Source: CALHVX01 sp051027215 (GTDB lineage: Bacteria; Pseudomonadota; Gammaproteobacteria; Pseudomonadales; Azotimanducaceae). Taken from it: a stretch of DNA of 64,000 bases. Positions 8,535 to 17,815 of the stretch are shown here, one piece after another. The position numbers and the translations under genes were made by a program. Every line of letters begins with the position of its first letter. Positions within the stretch are counted from its first letter, which is position 1. The notes under the pieces were generated by a model. The model was not told where the DNA came from and made no database searches. It was given only the letters and a program-made list of their open reading frames with translations. The DNA is taken from assembly GCA_051027215.1 (NCBI GenBank), contig JBPCXR010000262.1, forward strand, positions 4,092 through 68,091, in the 5' to 3' direction.

Positions 8535-9761
8535 ATGAATCAGGCTAACACTCCAGCAGCCCGGGTCGCAGGGCTACCGAGCTACTTCATCGTGTTCGTT
8601 GCATCGATGGTGGCCATTGGTCCCTTTGCCATCGATACCTACCTACCGGCAATGCCGAGTATGGCGAAAGCCCTCGGCGTCGACATCGTCGCCGTCAACG
8701 CGACCCTGAGCACTTACCTGCTGGGCTTCGCCGCCGGGCAGCTATTGGGCGGCCCCATTTCTGATCAAATCGGACGTCGCAAAGTGGGCCTGTTGGGTTT
8801 GTTGGTGTTCTTTTTCGCCTCACTGGCCATCGCTGCAGCCACCAACGTAACCCAAGTGCTGCTGCTGCGAGTCGTACAGGCCGTGGGAGGCGGATTCGCC
8901 ACGGTCATTTGCATGGCCATGGTGCGTGATGCTTACGAGCCAATGGAAGCCGCCAAGCGTTTTCCGGTGGTGATGTTGGTAATGCTCAGCGCACCGCTGT
9001 TCGCACCCGCGATTGGCAGCGCACTGTTGAGTTTAGGCTGGGCAAGCATTTTCGTATTTCTGGCGATCTATAGCCTAGTGGTCGCGGTGGCCTTCTTGCC
9101 TGTACCCGAGACAGCGACACAGGCACCTGGGCATCTAACCTGGGGCGACATCCTGCCGCAGTACTGGTCGGTCATCTCTCGCCGGGTGAACGGCAAGCTG
9201 GTGCCCTTACGTTTCATTTTCACTCAGGGATTGCTGTTCTCCGGCACGTTTGTGTTTATCACTAACTCGCCCTTCATCTATCTCGAACACTACGGTATAG
9301 CCGAAGAGTGGTTCGTACTCTATTTTGGTGCCAATATTCTCATGATGATGCTGTTTACCAGCATCACCACCCGGCTAATTCACCGGCACTCACCGCATCG
9401 ATTGTTTCGCATATCTAGATCCATCCAACTGATTGCAATGCTGACGCTAACTATTGCGGTGGTTAGCATTGAGGTTCCTTTGTGGCTATTCACTGCTTTG
9501 CTGGCAATGGTGATTGGCCCAAGCGGCATGAATAACCCAACCGTGTCTGGACTCTATCTGTTCCACTTCGATCGACTCAGCGGCAGCGCTACATCGTTGA
9601 TGAACGTGACCGTTTTTCTATTTGGTAGCATCCTAGGGGTGGTGTCAGGGTTTCTCTATGACGGTACGCTAAAACCCATTGTGTACACCATGTTGGCCGG
9701 TTTGCTGGCCGCCAACGTGGTTGCCTTAACCATTCCTCCACCAGTGCCCAATGACGATTGA
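8535..9761 (+). CDS. MFS transporter, Bcr/CflA drug-resistance type
   Basis: A 408-residue polytopic membrane protein with about 12 hydrophobic segments. The N-terminal half shows FAIDTYLPAMPSMAKALG and the loop GGPISDQIGRRKVG near residues 72-85, followed by LRVVQAVGGGFATV, all hallmarks of Bcr/CflA family proton-driven exporters. It lies directly after the second quinoprotein gene and before the E1 alpha gene, so it may export or exchange a pathway intermediate. Direction of transport is inferred from the family only. Confidence 0.87.
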   Translation: MNQANTPAARVAGLPSYFIVFVASMVAIGPFAIDTYLPAMPSMAKALGVDIVAVNATLSTYLLGFAAGQLLGGPISDQIGRRKVGLLGLLVFFFASLAIAAATNVTQVLLLRVVQAVGGGFATVICMAMVRDAYEPMEAAKRFPVVMLVMLSAPLFAPAIGSALLSLGWASIFVFLAIYSLVVAVAFLPVPETATQAPGHLTWGDILPQYWSVISRRVNGKLVPLRFIFTQGLLFSGTFVFITNSPFIYLEHYGIAEEWFVLYFGANILMMMLFTSITTRLIHRHSPHRLFRISRSIQLIAMLTLTIAVVSIEVPLWLFTALLAMVIGPSGMNNPTVSGLYLFHFDRLSGSATSLMNVTVFLFGSILGVVSGFLYDGTLKPIVYTMLAGLLAANVVALTIPPPVPNDD

Positions 9762-9818
9762 CCAACAGTCGACGACTCGCTAGCCTGACCGAACGCACAC
9801 CCTGGGGAGGACAACGCC

Positions 9819-10826
9819 GTGCCATCGAAGTCCAATCAAACACTGCCTGCGCAGATGCCTGCTGAGCAGATGATTCGCATGTTTGAGACCATGACTCGAA
9901 TCCGCGAGTTCGATGAGCGTGCAGCGCTGCTGATGGAACAGGCTCGTGTGCACGGTTCAGTGCACCTTTACTGTGGTGAAGAAGCTATTGCTGTAGGCGT
10001 TTGCGAAGCATTGCAGGCCGACGACTACATCACCTCCACGCACCGTGGGCACGGCCACTTGTTGGCCAAAGGCGGCGATCCGCGAAAAATGTACGCGGAG
10101 CTATTTGCCAAGACCAATGGTTACAACGGTGGCAAAGGTGGCTCCATGCACATCGCTGCGTTAGAGCTAGGCATGATTGGGGCGAACGGTATTGTCGCGG
10201 CGGGTGCGCCCATCGCACTAGGCGTCGCTTTCGCCAGTCAGTACCAAGAGAATCAGCGCGTAACCATCTGCTTCTTTGGCGACGGCGCTGCCAACGAAGG
10301 CGCTATGCACGAGGCGATGAATATGGCCGCGGTGTTGAAAGCACCCATGGTCTTCGTCTGCGAGAACAATGGCTATGGCGAGTGGTCTCCGGCCAATACC
10401 CAAACCGCGATCGATGACATTGCCGATCGCGCCCGCGGTTACGGCTTCCCCGGCGTAATCGTCGATGGCATGGACATTAGCGCGGTACACGAAGCCGCAC
10501 AGCACGCCATCGATCGTGCACGGCGCGGCGAAGGTCCGAGCTTGCTGGAGTGCAAGACCTATCGTTTTTATGATCATGTCGGTCGCGATTTTGGCGTGCT
10601 GCAACGCGACGAAGACGAAATCGCCCAATGGCGGGCTCGAGATCCTATCGATCAGTGGCGCAAGGTATTGATCGATCAGCAAGTGCTAACGGCTGCTGAG
10701 GCCAGCGCAACCACCGAACGCATTGCCGCGGAGATGGACGAGGCCATTCGCATCGCCGAACAAGGTCCGGATCCGGTACCGGGGGATCTAATGCGCGGCA
10801 TCTATACCGAAGGGGCAAACCCATGA
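9819..10826 (+). CDS. Thiamine-diphosphate dehydrogenase E1 component, alpha subunit
   Basis: A 335-residue E1 alpha of the pyruvate/acetoin/branched-chain 2-oxoacid dehydrogenase type. The ThDP motif runs from GDG (154-156) to NN (183-184), and STHRGHGHLLAKGGD and GYNGGKGGSMH are typical for acetoin-dehydrogenase-like alphas. The start is a GTG with GGGGAGG 8 bases upstream. It overlaps the beta-subunit gene by ATGA. No E2 or E3 gene follows; an aldehyde dehydrogenase does. It would decarboxylate a 2-oxoacid or cleave an acetoin/diketone-like compound, with the acyl acceptor encoded elsewhere (inference). Confidence 0.9.
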   Translation: MPSKSNQTLPAQMPAEQMIRMFETMTRIREFDERAALLMEQARVHGSVHLYCGEEAIAVGVCEALQADDYITSTHRGHGHLLAKGGDPRKMYAELFAKTNGYNGGKGGSMHIAALELGMIGANGIVAAGAPIALGVAFASQYQENQRVTICFFGDGAANEGAMHEAMNMAAVLKAPMVFVCENNGYGEWSPANTQTAIDDIADRARGYGFPGVIVDGMDISAVHEAAQHAIDRARRGEGPSLLECKTYRFYDHVGRDFGVLQRDEDEIAQWRARDPIDQWRKVLIDQQVLTAAEASATTERIAAEMDEAIRIAEQGPDPVPGDLMRGIYTEGANP

Positions 10827-11809
10827 GCATCAAAAACATGACTGCCGCCATCAACGAAGCCATTGATTTGGAAATGGCCCGGGATGAACGGGTATTTGTT
10901 GCTGGCGAAGATGTGCGCGTCGGCGGCCCGTTCGGCACCGAGGCAAATCTGCTGGCAAAGTATGGAGAAAAGCGCATCGTCAATACGGCCATTTCCGAAC
11001 AAGCGCTCACCGGCCTTGGCGTGGGTGCTGCGGCGGTGGGGCTGCGGCCAATCATCGAGATTATGATCATGGACTTTGTCACCGTGGCCATGGACCAGAT
11101 CGTCAACCAGATGGCGAAGATGAAGTACATGCTCGGCGGCAAGCCGGTGCTGCCCATTGTTGTCACGACCCATGCCGGAGTCGACAGCAGCAGCGCGGCG
11201 CAACACTCAGGCAGTCTCGAAGCCTGGTTCTGCCATGTTCCGGGCCTAAAGGTGCTCATGCCTTCGAACGCCTACGATGCCAAGGGCTTGCTCATCAGCG
11301 CTATTCGCGATGACAACCCGGTTATCTTCGTCAGCAACAAGAAGTGTTTGCAGACTTCTTGCGAAGTGCCGGATGAGGCTTACACCGTGCCTTTAGGGGT
11401 GTGCAAAGTCGTGCGCGAAGGCGAAGACATCACGCTGGTCGCTACTGGCCGCATGGTGCACGATGCGCTTGACGCGGCGGAGCAGCTGCAAGCCGCAGGC
11501 ATAAGCGCCGAGGTCATTGATCCGCGCACATTGTCACCCCTGGATACCTCGACCATCATAAAGTCCGTAAGAAAAACTTCGCGCGCCATCGTCGCCCAGG
11601 AAGCCGTGCGCAGCTGCGGGGTCGGCGCAGAGATCGCAGCCACCATCGCCGATGAAGCCTTCGACTTTCTCGATGCGCCAGTCAAGCGTATCGGCGCACC
11701 GTTCAGCCCGGTACCCTTCGGACCAATATTAGAGGCCGAATATTTACCGAACGTAGAAGACATAATGGCCGCAGCAGCAGAAATATTTCCGAATCGTCTA
11801 CCAGCCTGA
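10823..11809 (+). CDS. Thiamine-diphosphate dehydrogenase E1 component, beta subunit
   Basis: A 328-residue transketolase-like beta subunit. FVAGEDVRVGGPFG, NTAISEQALTGLGVGAA, and the C-terminal ATGRMVHDALDAAEQL and EVIDPRTLSPLD are family signatures. It starts within the stop of the alpha gene (ATGA overlap), as expected for an alpha2beta2 complex made in equal amounts. The first residues MSIKNMTAAINEAIDLEMAR match the usual N-terminus, so the start is secure. The neighbours are the alpha subunit and an aldehyde dehydrogenase, 19 bases downstream. Confidence 0.9.
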   Translation: MSIKNMTAAINEAIDLEMARDERVFVAGEDVRVGGPFGTEANLLAKYGEKRIVNTAISEQALTGLGVGAAAVGLRPIIEIMIMDFVTVAMDQIVNQMAKMKYMLGGKPVLPIVVTTHAGVDSSSAAQHSGSLEAWFCHVPGLKVLMPSNAYDAKGLLISAIRDDNPVIFVSNKKCLQTSCEVPDEAYTVPLGVCKVVREGEDITLVATGRMVHDALDAAEQLQAAGISAEVIDPRTLSPLDTSTIIKSVRKTSRAIVAQEAVRSCGVGAEIAATIADEAFDFLDAPVKRIGAPFSPVPFGPILEAEYLPNVEDIMAAAAEIFPNRLPA

Positions 11810-11828
11810 GACATTAGAGAACCCTGCC

Positions 11829-13307
11829 ATGACCTGCCACCCAGAACAGCTCGATGTCAGCATTGCCCATCTCGATGGTCTGTACATTGGTGGTGAGTGG
11901 CACAGCAGTGCACCCGGCGCTCTGGTGGAGGTTATTTCACCAACCACTGAGGGCGTGATTGCCAAGGTCGCGCTACCCAGCATCGCCGACGCAGATCGCG
12001 CCGCCGCGCTAGCGCAACAAGCGTTCAACGAGGGCCCATGGCCCACACTGCCTGTGGCTGAGCGCATTGAAGTGTGCACCCGACTTTGCGACGGTCTCGA
12101 GCGGCGGCTGGGCGACCTAAATCGTGCCTGGGCATTCGAGTCAGGACCGACGATTGCCCATGGCGAGATGATCAACAGCGGTGCTGGCGTCGCTATTTGG
12201 CGCGGCGCCCTTGCCGCAGCTGCCGAACTACCGTGGGAAGAAGATCGAGGCGACGCGATCATCCGCCGGGAGCCTATCGGCACAGTGCTCGGCATTTTGA
12301 CTTTCAATGGTCCCATCGTGCTCATGGGCATGAAAATTATCCCGGCATTGCTTGCTGGCTGCACTGTGGTGATCAAGCCCGCACCGGAGTCCCCGCTAAC
12401 CGCAAGGCTAATGGCAGAGGCCATCGACGAAGCTGGCTTCCCGCCAGGAGTGGTTAGCGTTTTACCCGCTGACACTGCGGTCACGCAACACCTGGTCAGC
12501 CATCCAGCCATCGACATGGTGGCCCTCACCGGCGGCACGGCCATTGGCGTGGACGTGGTCAAACGCACGGCAGATCGCCTCGCCCGCACGGCATTAGAGT
12601 TAGGCGGCAAATCGCCGGCAATCATTGCCGAAGACGCCGACCTCAATGAAGTAGTGCAAACCCTCGGCGAAGGCTCAAGCGGGTTCAACGGTCAAGTGTG
12701 CGTCAGCTTGTCACGCATCTTGGCACCAGCCAATCGCTACGATGAAGTAGTAGAGGCCATGGCTGGCTATTTGAACAGTCTGCGCATCGGCGATCCTTTT
12801 GACCCAAGCACCGATCGCGGCCCGTTGGCCGTGGCTCGAGCGCGGGATCGGGTGGAGCAATACGTCGCGGGAGCACAGCAAGAAGGTGCGAAACTTATCG
12901 CCGGAGGCAAACGCCCACAGCACCTGCAACGCGGATACTTCTACGAACCCACGCTGTTGGCCGACGTTCACAATCAGATGACCATCGCCCAGGAAGAAGT
13001 GTTCGGCCCCGTAACTGCAGTAATCGCTTACGACAACATCGATCAGGCAGTAGAGATTGCCAACGATTCGCCGTTCGGATTGGCGGCATCGGTCTACACC
13101 AAGGATCAAACCCTTGCAATGGACTTGGCGCGGCGCATCCGCGCAGGAGGCGTAGCGATCAACATGGCTGGCGTCTCGCTAACCCAGCCCTTCGGCGGCT
13201 ACAAGCAATCGGGGTGGGGTCGGGAATGTGGGGCGGAAGGCATACTTGAGTTCACCCAGATCAAACAAATAATTACTGGCGGTGGCTACCTCGATGCCGG
13301 TAGCTAA
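11829..13307 (+). CDS. NAD(P)-dependent aldehyde dehydrogenase
   Basis: A 492-residue ALDH superfamily enzyme of usual length. LELGGKSP (catalytic Glu at 257) and GFNGQVCVS (nucleophile C291) are in place, with N160 in LTFNGP standing where the oxyanion Asn is expected and EEVFGPV near residue 395 in the C-terminal part. Soluble and cytoplasmic, it oxidises an aldehyde to the acid. Placed after the E1 pair and among quinoproteins that make aldehydes or ketones, it probably takes the pathway one step on. The chain-specific substrate is unknown. Confidence 0.92.
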   Translation: MTCHPEQLDVSIAHLDGLYIGGEWHSSAPGALVEVISPTTEGVIAKVALPSIADADRAAALAQQAFNEGPWPTLPVAERIEVCTRLCDGLERRLGDLNRAWAFESGPTIAHGEMINSGAGVAIWRGALAAAAELPWEEDRGDAIIRREPIGTVLGILTFNGPIVLMGMKIIPALLAGCTVVIKPAPESPLTARLMAEAIDEAGFPPGVVSVLPADTAVTQHLVSHPAIDMVALTGGTAIGVDVVKRTADRLARTALELGGKSPAIIAEDADLNEVVQTLGEGSSGFNGQVCVSLSRILAPANRYDEVVEAMAGYLNSLRIGDPFDPSTDRGPLAVARARDRVEQYVAGAQQEGAKLIAGGKRPQHLQRGYFYEPTLLADVHNQMTIAQEEVFGPVTAVIAYDNIDQAVEIANDSPFGLAASVYTKDQTLAMDLARRIRAGGVAINMAGVSLTQPFGGYKQSGWGRECGAEGILEFTQIKQIITGGGYLDAGS

Positions 13308-13342
13308 TCAGGCCGCCCACAACTAGTTAAAGGTCAGAGCAT

Positions 13343-13888
13343 ATGCAGCTAAGCAATATCGAGCCCAACCGCCTGCACGGGTTCGATCCCGATGCATTGC
13401 AACGGGCGAGAACGGAAATCGAGTACTTGCGTCGCTGGTACGCGGTTGCTACCGATGCCTTAGGCAAAGCTGATGAGCCACAGTCTATCGACGAAGGGAA
13501 GCGCATCTACCATCGCATCTTTACCGCCGATGCAGAGGTTGACGTGGTTGGTGGCGAAGGTGAACCCCTGCAAGCCACGGGCCCTGATGGTTGGGCCGCT
13601 GTCGCCATGAAAGCGTTGCAGGAGTATGAAGCCACGCAGCATCTGATCGGCACCCAGGTGGTAGATGTGCTGGAGCTGGAAACTGCTGGGGATGGGACCG
13701 AGCCGGTCAAAGGCCGCGCGGTGATGAACAGCTATCTCCAGGCTTGGCATGCCTGGCCAGATCAGCGAATGCGTCTGGTCCTGGGGACCTATACCGATCA
13801 CCTGCGCTATGTGCCCAGCATCGGCTGGCAGATTGAGAAAATGACATTGACCTATGTCAGCGGTGAGGAGCGAATGCTTGGGAGCTAA
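13343..13888 (+). CDS. SnoaL-like / NTF2-fold protein
   Basis: A 181-residue protein without signal peptide. LRRWYAVATDALGKAD, YHRIFTADAEVDV and a C-terminal DHLRYVPSIGWQIEKMTLTY follow the cone-shaped NTF2/SnoaL fold used by small hydratases, isomerases and non-catalytic binding proteins. No catalytic residue can be assigned from this view. AAAGGT precedes the ATG. Its 3' end overlaps the following MFS gene by up to 35 bases in another frame. Confidence 0.75.
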   Translation: MQLSNIEPNRLHGFDPDALQRARTEIEYLRRWYAVATDALGKADEPQSIDEGKRIYHRIFTADAEVDVVGGEGEPLQATGPDGWAAVAMKALQEYEATQHLIGTQVVDVLELETAGDGTEPVKGRAVMNSYLQAWHAWPDQRMRLVLGTYTDHLRYVPSIGWQIEKMTLTYVSGEERMLGS

Positions 13889-15230
13889 TTCAGGGCGACC
13901 GCTTGGCGTTGAGGACGATTGGCCTTCACCGCGTCGCGGTTGGTACACCACCTTCATCCTGCTGTTGGCATTCACGTTTTCCTTCGTTGACCGGCAAGTG
14001 CTAAATTTGCTGGTCGAGCCGATTCAGGCTGATCTGGGGATCAGCGATACCCAGATCAGCTTTCTCCAGGGCTTGGCGTTCGTGCTTACCTACGTCTCCA
14101 TGAGCGTGCCCATCGGGCGCATGGTCGACAAATTCAATCGGGTGGCCATCATGATTGGCGGCGTATTGGTCTGGAGCGCCACCACCATTGCCTGTGGATT
14201 GTCGCGGAATTACAGCCAGTTGTTGTTAGCCCGCCTGGGCGTCGGCGCAGGTGAGGCGGCGTTGAGCCCAGCCGCCTGGTCGGTACTGGCCGACTACTTT
14301 CACCCAGACAAGCTGGCTCGGCCAATTAGCGTGTACCTCATGGGACCCTATTTGGGGGCCGGCATTGCCATGATCGCTGGCGCCGAAGTCCTCGATTGGA
14401 CTAGCGAGGTTGACGTGGTCACCTTGCCCCTACTTGGCGCGGTGGCACCGTGGCAATTCACCTTTATCGCCGTTGGGCTTCCTGGACTGATCATCGCTGC
14501 CTTGCTAGCAAGCATTCGCGAACCTGCACGCAGAGGTAGAACTGATACTGCGTTAAGCGTTCCGCCGTGGAGTGAGGTTTGGGCGTACATTCGACAACAC
14601 AAGCGCATCTACATTGCACTGCACCTGGGCGTCCCGTTCATCGTGGTCATGCTCTATGGGCTACAGGGCTGGATTCCCACGGTTATGGTTCGAGTTTACG
14701 ATTGGGACCTGGCACAAGCAGGGCGCGTGTATGGCGTTATCGCGCTACTCGCAGGGTCTGGGGGTGTCCTGACCGGGCCCTTTGTTTCACGGGTATTGGA
14801 AGGTCACGGCATTTTCGATGCGCCGTTGCGCATCGCCATGTTTGGGGCTGTTGGCGCCACTGTGTGCCTGCTAGCACTACCTTGGCAAGCAAATCCGTAT
14901 CTAGGTCTAGCCTGTGTTGCCGGCGCTAGCTTCTGCGTCACCCTACCACTGGCCCTCATCACTTCAGTCATGCAGCAGGTAACGCCAAACGCCATGCGCG
15001 GCGTGGTCAATGGCATGTACGTGGTCACCACCAACGTGGTTGGTTTAGCGCTCGGACCAACCTTGGTGGCCGCCTGCACGGATTTTGTTTTTCAAGATCC
15101 AAAAGCGGTAGCGAAGTCTCTCGGACTTGTGTCGCTTTTCGTTGGACCCGTGGCCGTAGTACTACTCGGAATAGGCCGTAAAGCCTACATAGAACACCTG
15201 CAGCAACGCAGGCAATCTGACGTCGCATAG
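13854..15230 (+). CDS. MFS transporter (spinster / organic-anion type)
   Basis: About 458 residues and 12 hydrophobic segments. FSFVDRQVLNLLVEPIQADL, LGISDTQISFLQG and GRMVDKFNRVAI in the first cytoplasmic loop fit MFS carriers common in catabolic clusters of aromatic or terpenoid degraders. The start is uncertain: the ATG at 13854 lies inside the SnoaL gene without a clear ribosome site, while a TTG at 13878 has GAGGAG 7 bases upstream. Either way the genes overlap and are co-transcribed. It likely imports the substrate or an oxidised product for the enzymes around it. Confidence 0.85.
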   Translation: MSAVRSECLGANSGRPLGVEDDWPSPRRGWYTTFILLLAFTFSFVDRQVLNLLVEPIQADLGISDTQISFLQGLAFVLTYVSMSVPIGRMVDKFNRVAIMIGGVLVWSATTIACGLSRNYSQLLLARLGVGAGEAALSPAAWSVLADYFHPDKLARPISVYLMGPYLGAGIAMIAGAEVLDWTSEVDVVTLPLLGAVAPWQFTFIAVGLPGLIIAALLASIREPARRGRTDTALSVPPWSEVWAYIRQHKRIYIALHLGVPFIVVMLYGLQGWIPTVMVRVYDWDLAQAGRVYGVIALLAGSGGVLTGPFVSRVLEGHGIFDAPLRIAMFGAVGATVCLLALPWQANPYLGLACVAGASFCVTLPLALITSVMQQVTPNAMRGVVNGMYVVTTNVVGLALGPTLVAACTDFVFQDPKAVAKSLGLVSLFVGPVAVVLLGIGRKAYIEHLQQRRQSDVA

Positions 15231-15246
15231 TTCAGGAGAACCCCAT

Positions 15247-17352
15247 ATGTACCCCTTGATCGTCCGCGCCCTGAGCGCCGCTCTTGGGCTTCTTCTATTT
15301 GCATCCGCAGTTGCGCAGAGTGCTAGCGAACAAGCCCAACAAGGTGGTGAGCTCTACGCAAACCACTGCGCCACCTGTCATGGCGCAGATCTACGCGGCT
15401 CCGCTCACGGCTCGGAGCTCACCGGTAGCACTTTCGTGAATCAGTGGGGGCAAAAGCACCACCTAGACTTACTGCGTTACAACCAAGAGAACATGCCGCC
15501 GGGCAGCAGCCAGGCGCTGAGCCAAGCGGAGCATCTCGCCGTCATCGCTTTTATCCTCACCAGCAACGGCGCTGATTTGCCAGAGACCGCGCTGTCGACC
15601 ACCACAGCTCGGTTGATCGCTACCGGTGCGGCCGTCGGCGATGCAGGGGAGGCTTTCGATTCCTGGGGTTCTGCTGACAGCATCGACGAAATCGCCAAGA
15701 GCCGCTCGGCCTTCAATAACCAAAACGTTGAGTCGTTCGCACCGGTGTCTCAGGATATGCTGAACCAGCCGCCGCCCGGAGATTGGTTGAGCTGGCGACG
15801 CACGCTAGACGGCCAGGGCTACAGCCCCTTAAAACAAATAAATCGACGCAACGTTAAGAAGCTAAAGCTTGCCTGGGTCACAGCCATGCGCGAAGGCAGC
15901 AATCAGGTCACACCCCTGGTGCACGACGGCATCATGTATCTCACCCATCCCGGCCACGTGATTCAGGCCATCGATGCCAGCAACGGCGATGTCATCTGGG
16001 AGTATGCCTACCCCTACCCCAAGGCTTCGATGACCTTAGGCGGTCCGGTTCGCAACATTGCCATTTACCAAGACAAGCTGTACTTAAGCACTTACGACGC
16101 AGCGATCGTCGCCATCAACGCCCGTACCGGTGAGCCTGTATGGCGAACGCAGAAGGCAGACTATCGGCTAGGCTATACCCACACCAGTGGGCCCATCGTT
16201 GGCGCAGGTGTGGTCTTGAGCGGAATCAACGGTTGCGAGCGCTTTAAGCAGAGTGGCTGTTTTGTTACCGGCCACGACGCCCAATCTGGGAAAGAGCTGT
16301 GGCGCACCTCAACCATTGCTCTACCAGGCACGCCTGGAGATGAAACCTGGGGCGATACGCCCATCGAATTTCGTGCTGGAGGCGATACCTGGATCGCTGG
16401 CAGTTTTGACCCAAAGCTGAACCTGTTCTTCATTGGCACCTCCCAGGCCAAACCTTGGGTTGCTGCAAGCCGTGGCATGACCACCGACGACGCGGCGTTG
16501 TACACCAACGCTACGCTCGCGCTTAATCCGCAGACCGGCGCCATTGTCTGGCACTATCAACACATTCCTGGCGAGACCATCGACATGGAAGTGGGCCTGG
16601 AGCGAGTGCTGGTTGATGTAGATGACCAGTCGCTGCTTTTCACCGCCGGCAAAGATGCCATTCTTTGGAAGCTCGATCGAACCAACGGCGCATACCTCGG
16701 CCACGTAGAAACCCTACCGCAAACGATTTTTTCCCATATCGATGCCACAACTGGCGCGGTCACCTACCGTCGCGACATTGCCGAAGCTGGCGTTGGCGAG
16801 CACTTCAGCGCGTGCCCGGGCATTTACGGTGGTCACAACTGGCAGGCCATGGCTTACAGCCCAGAAATTTCCAGCCTGATAATTCCGTTGCACCAGCTGT
16901 GTGCGGATATGGTTGGAAGACAAGTCACCTTCGCTGAAGGTGAAGGTGGATTTGGCGGCGATTCTCGATCTTACGAAATGCCAGGGGCTGACGGCATGCT
17001 CGGCAAGCTTGCGGCGATCGATGTGCGTACGCTACGTGAACGCTGGAGCCATGAGCAACGGGCTATGTTGATGACTGGCGCGCTCACCACTGGTGGCGGT
17101 TTGGTGTTTGTTGGTGATTTAGACCGCTACATCAAAGCTTTGGACGTACGCAACGGCAAAGTGTTGTGGCAGGCCCGCCTGGGTGCTCCATTGCACGGTT
17201 ACCCGATCACCTACAGCGCTAACGGCAAACAATACCTAGCGGTACCCACTGGCATGGGCGTGTTCCGGGCACTCACTGCCGCCATCAGCCCGGACATCTA
17301 TCAGGCCGCCAATGGCCAGGCGTTGTATGTATTCGAATTGCCTAGCCGCTAG
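15247..17352 (+). CDS. Cytochrome c-PQQ propeller quinohemoprotein
   Basis: A 701-residue secreted protein with a Sec signal (to about AVAQS, residue 25), a cytochrome c domain with CATCH at 41-45 and a likely axial Met in NMPPG, then a PQQ-type propeller from about residue 175 (DWLSWRRTLDGQGYSPLKQI) to TGGGLVFVGDLDRYIKALD at the end. Heme before propeller is the reverse of the usual quinohemoprotein alcohol dehydrogenase order, but the same order as in the protein at 4696. AGGAG lies 8 bases before the ATG. It is the third quinoprotein in 13 kb and probably oxidises an alcohol of the same substrate series. Confidence 0.85.
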   Translation: MYPLIVRALSAALGLLLFASAVAQSASEQAQQGGELYANHCATCHGADLRGSAHGSELTGSTFVNQWGQKHHLDLLRYNQENMPPGSSQALSQAEHLAVIAFILTSNGADLPETALSTTTARLIATGAAVGDAGEAFDSWGSADSIDEIAKSRSAFNNQNVESFAPVSQDMLNQPPPGDWLSWRRTLDGQGYSPLKQINRRNVKKLKLAWVTAMREGSNQVTPLVHDGIMYLTHPGHVIQAIDASNGDVIWEYAYPYPKASMTLGGPVRNIAIYQDKLYLSTYDAAIVAINARTGEPVWRTQKADYRLGYTHTSGPIVGAGVVLSGINGCERFKQSGCFVTGHDAQSGKELWRTSTIALPGTPGDETWGDTPIEFRAGGDTWIAGSFDPKLNLFFIGTSQAKPWVAASRGMTTDDAALYTNATLALNPQTGAIVWHYQHIPGETIDMEVGLERVLVDVDDQSLLFTAGKDAILWKLDRTNGAYLGHVETLPQTIFSHIDATTGAVTYRRDIAEAGVGEHFSACPGIYGGHNWQAMAYSPEISSLIIPLHQLCADMVGRQVTFAEGEGGFGGDSRSYEMPGADGMLGKLAAIDVRTLRERWSHEQRAMLMTGALTTGGGLVFVGDLDRYIKALDVRNGKVLWQARLGAPLHGYPITYSANGKQYLAVPTGMGVFRALTAAISPDIYQAANGQALYVFELPSR

Positions 17353-17364
17353 AGCCATACAGCC

Positions 17365-17814
17365 ATGCTGACCTTCAAGTGCGTGAGCTTCGACGGGCTC
17401 AGCAACCAGGAACTTTATGAGCTGCTAAAGCTGCGTGCCGAAGTATTCGTGGTGGAACAGAACTGCGTGTATCTGGACTTGGACGGCAAGGACCAGCACG
17501 GGCATCACCTCTTGGGCCTGGATTCACAACGTCAGCTCTTAGCTTACGCGCGGCTACTGCCGAAAGGCGCCTCCTACCCAGACTACGCGTCCATCGGTCG
17601 AGTGGTGACCGCAGCATCGTTGCGGGGCAGCGGCGCTGGCAAAGCGCTCATGCAATACGCGCTGGAGCGAGCGTCCGCAATGTATGAGAACACTGCGTTG
17701 AAGATCAGCGCCCAGGCTCATCTGGAACCCTTCTATCGCGAACTCGGTTTCTTACCACAGGGCGAAGGTTACTTGGAAGACGGAATCCCACACTTAGCCA
17801 TGGTCCGAGAGTAG
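17365..17814 (+). CDS. elaA: GNAT-family acetyltransferase ElaA
   Basis: 149 residues, the usual length for ElaA. LRAEVFVVEQNCVYLDLDGKD and the acetyl-CoA loop RVVTAASLRGSGAGKALM are characteristic, with FYRELGF near the end. It is a cytoplasmic N-acyltransferase of unknown substrate. It sits 12 bases after the quinoprotein and ends 1 base from the converging SDR, so it may simply ride on the operon. Confidence 0.85.
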   Translation: MLTFKCVSFDGLSNQELYELLKLRAEVFVVEQNCVYLDLDGKDQHGHHLLGLDSQRQLLAYARLLPKGASYPDYASIGRVVTAASLRGSGAGKALMQYALERASAMYENTALKISAQAHLEPFYRELGFLPQGEGYLEDGIPHLAMVRE

Positions 17815-17815
17815 C

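Noticed and set aside
10645..11259. Long open frame antisense to the E1 subunits
   Set aside because: The sense frames are complete E1 alpha and beta; the antisense product has no fold-like pattern.
11798..12688. Long open frame antisense to the aldehyde dehydrogenase
   Set aside because: The sense strand encodes an intact ALDH with catalytic residues; the antisense product is a Ser/Arg/Pro/Ala-rich shadow.
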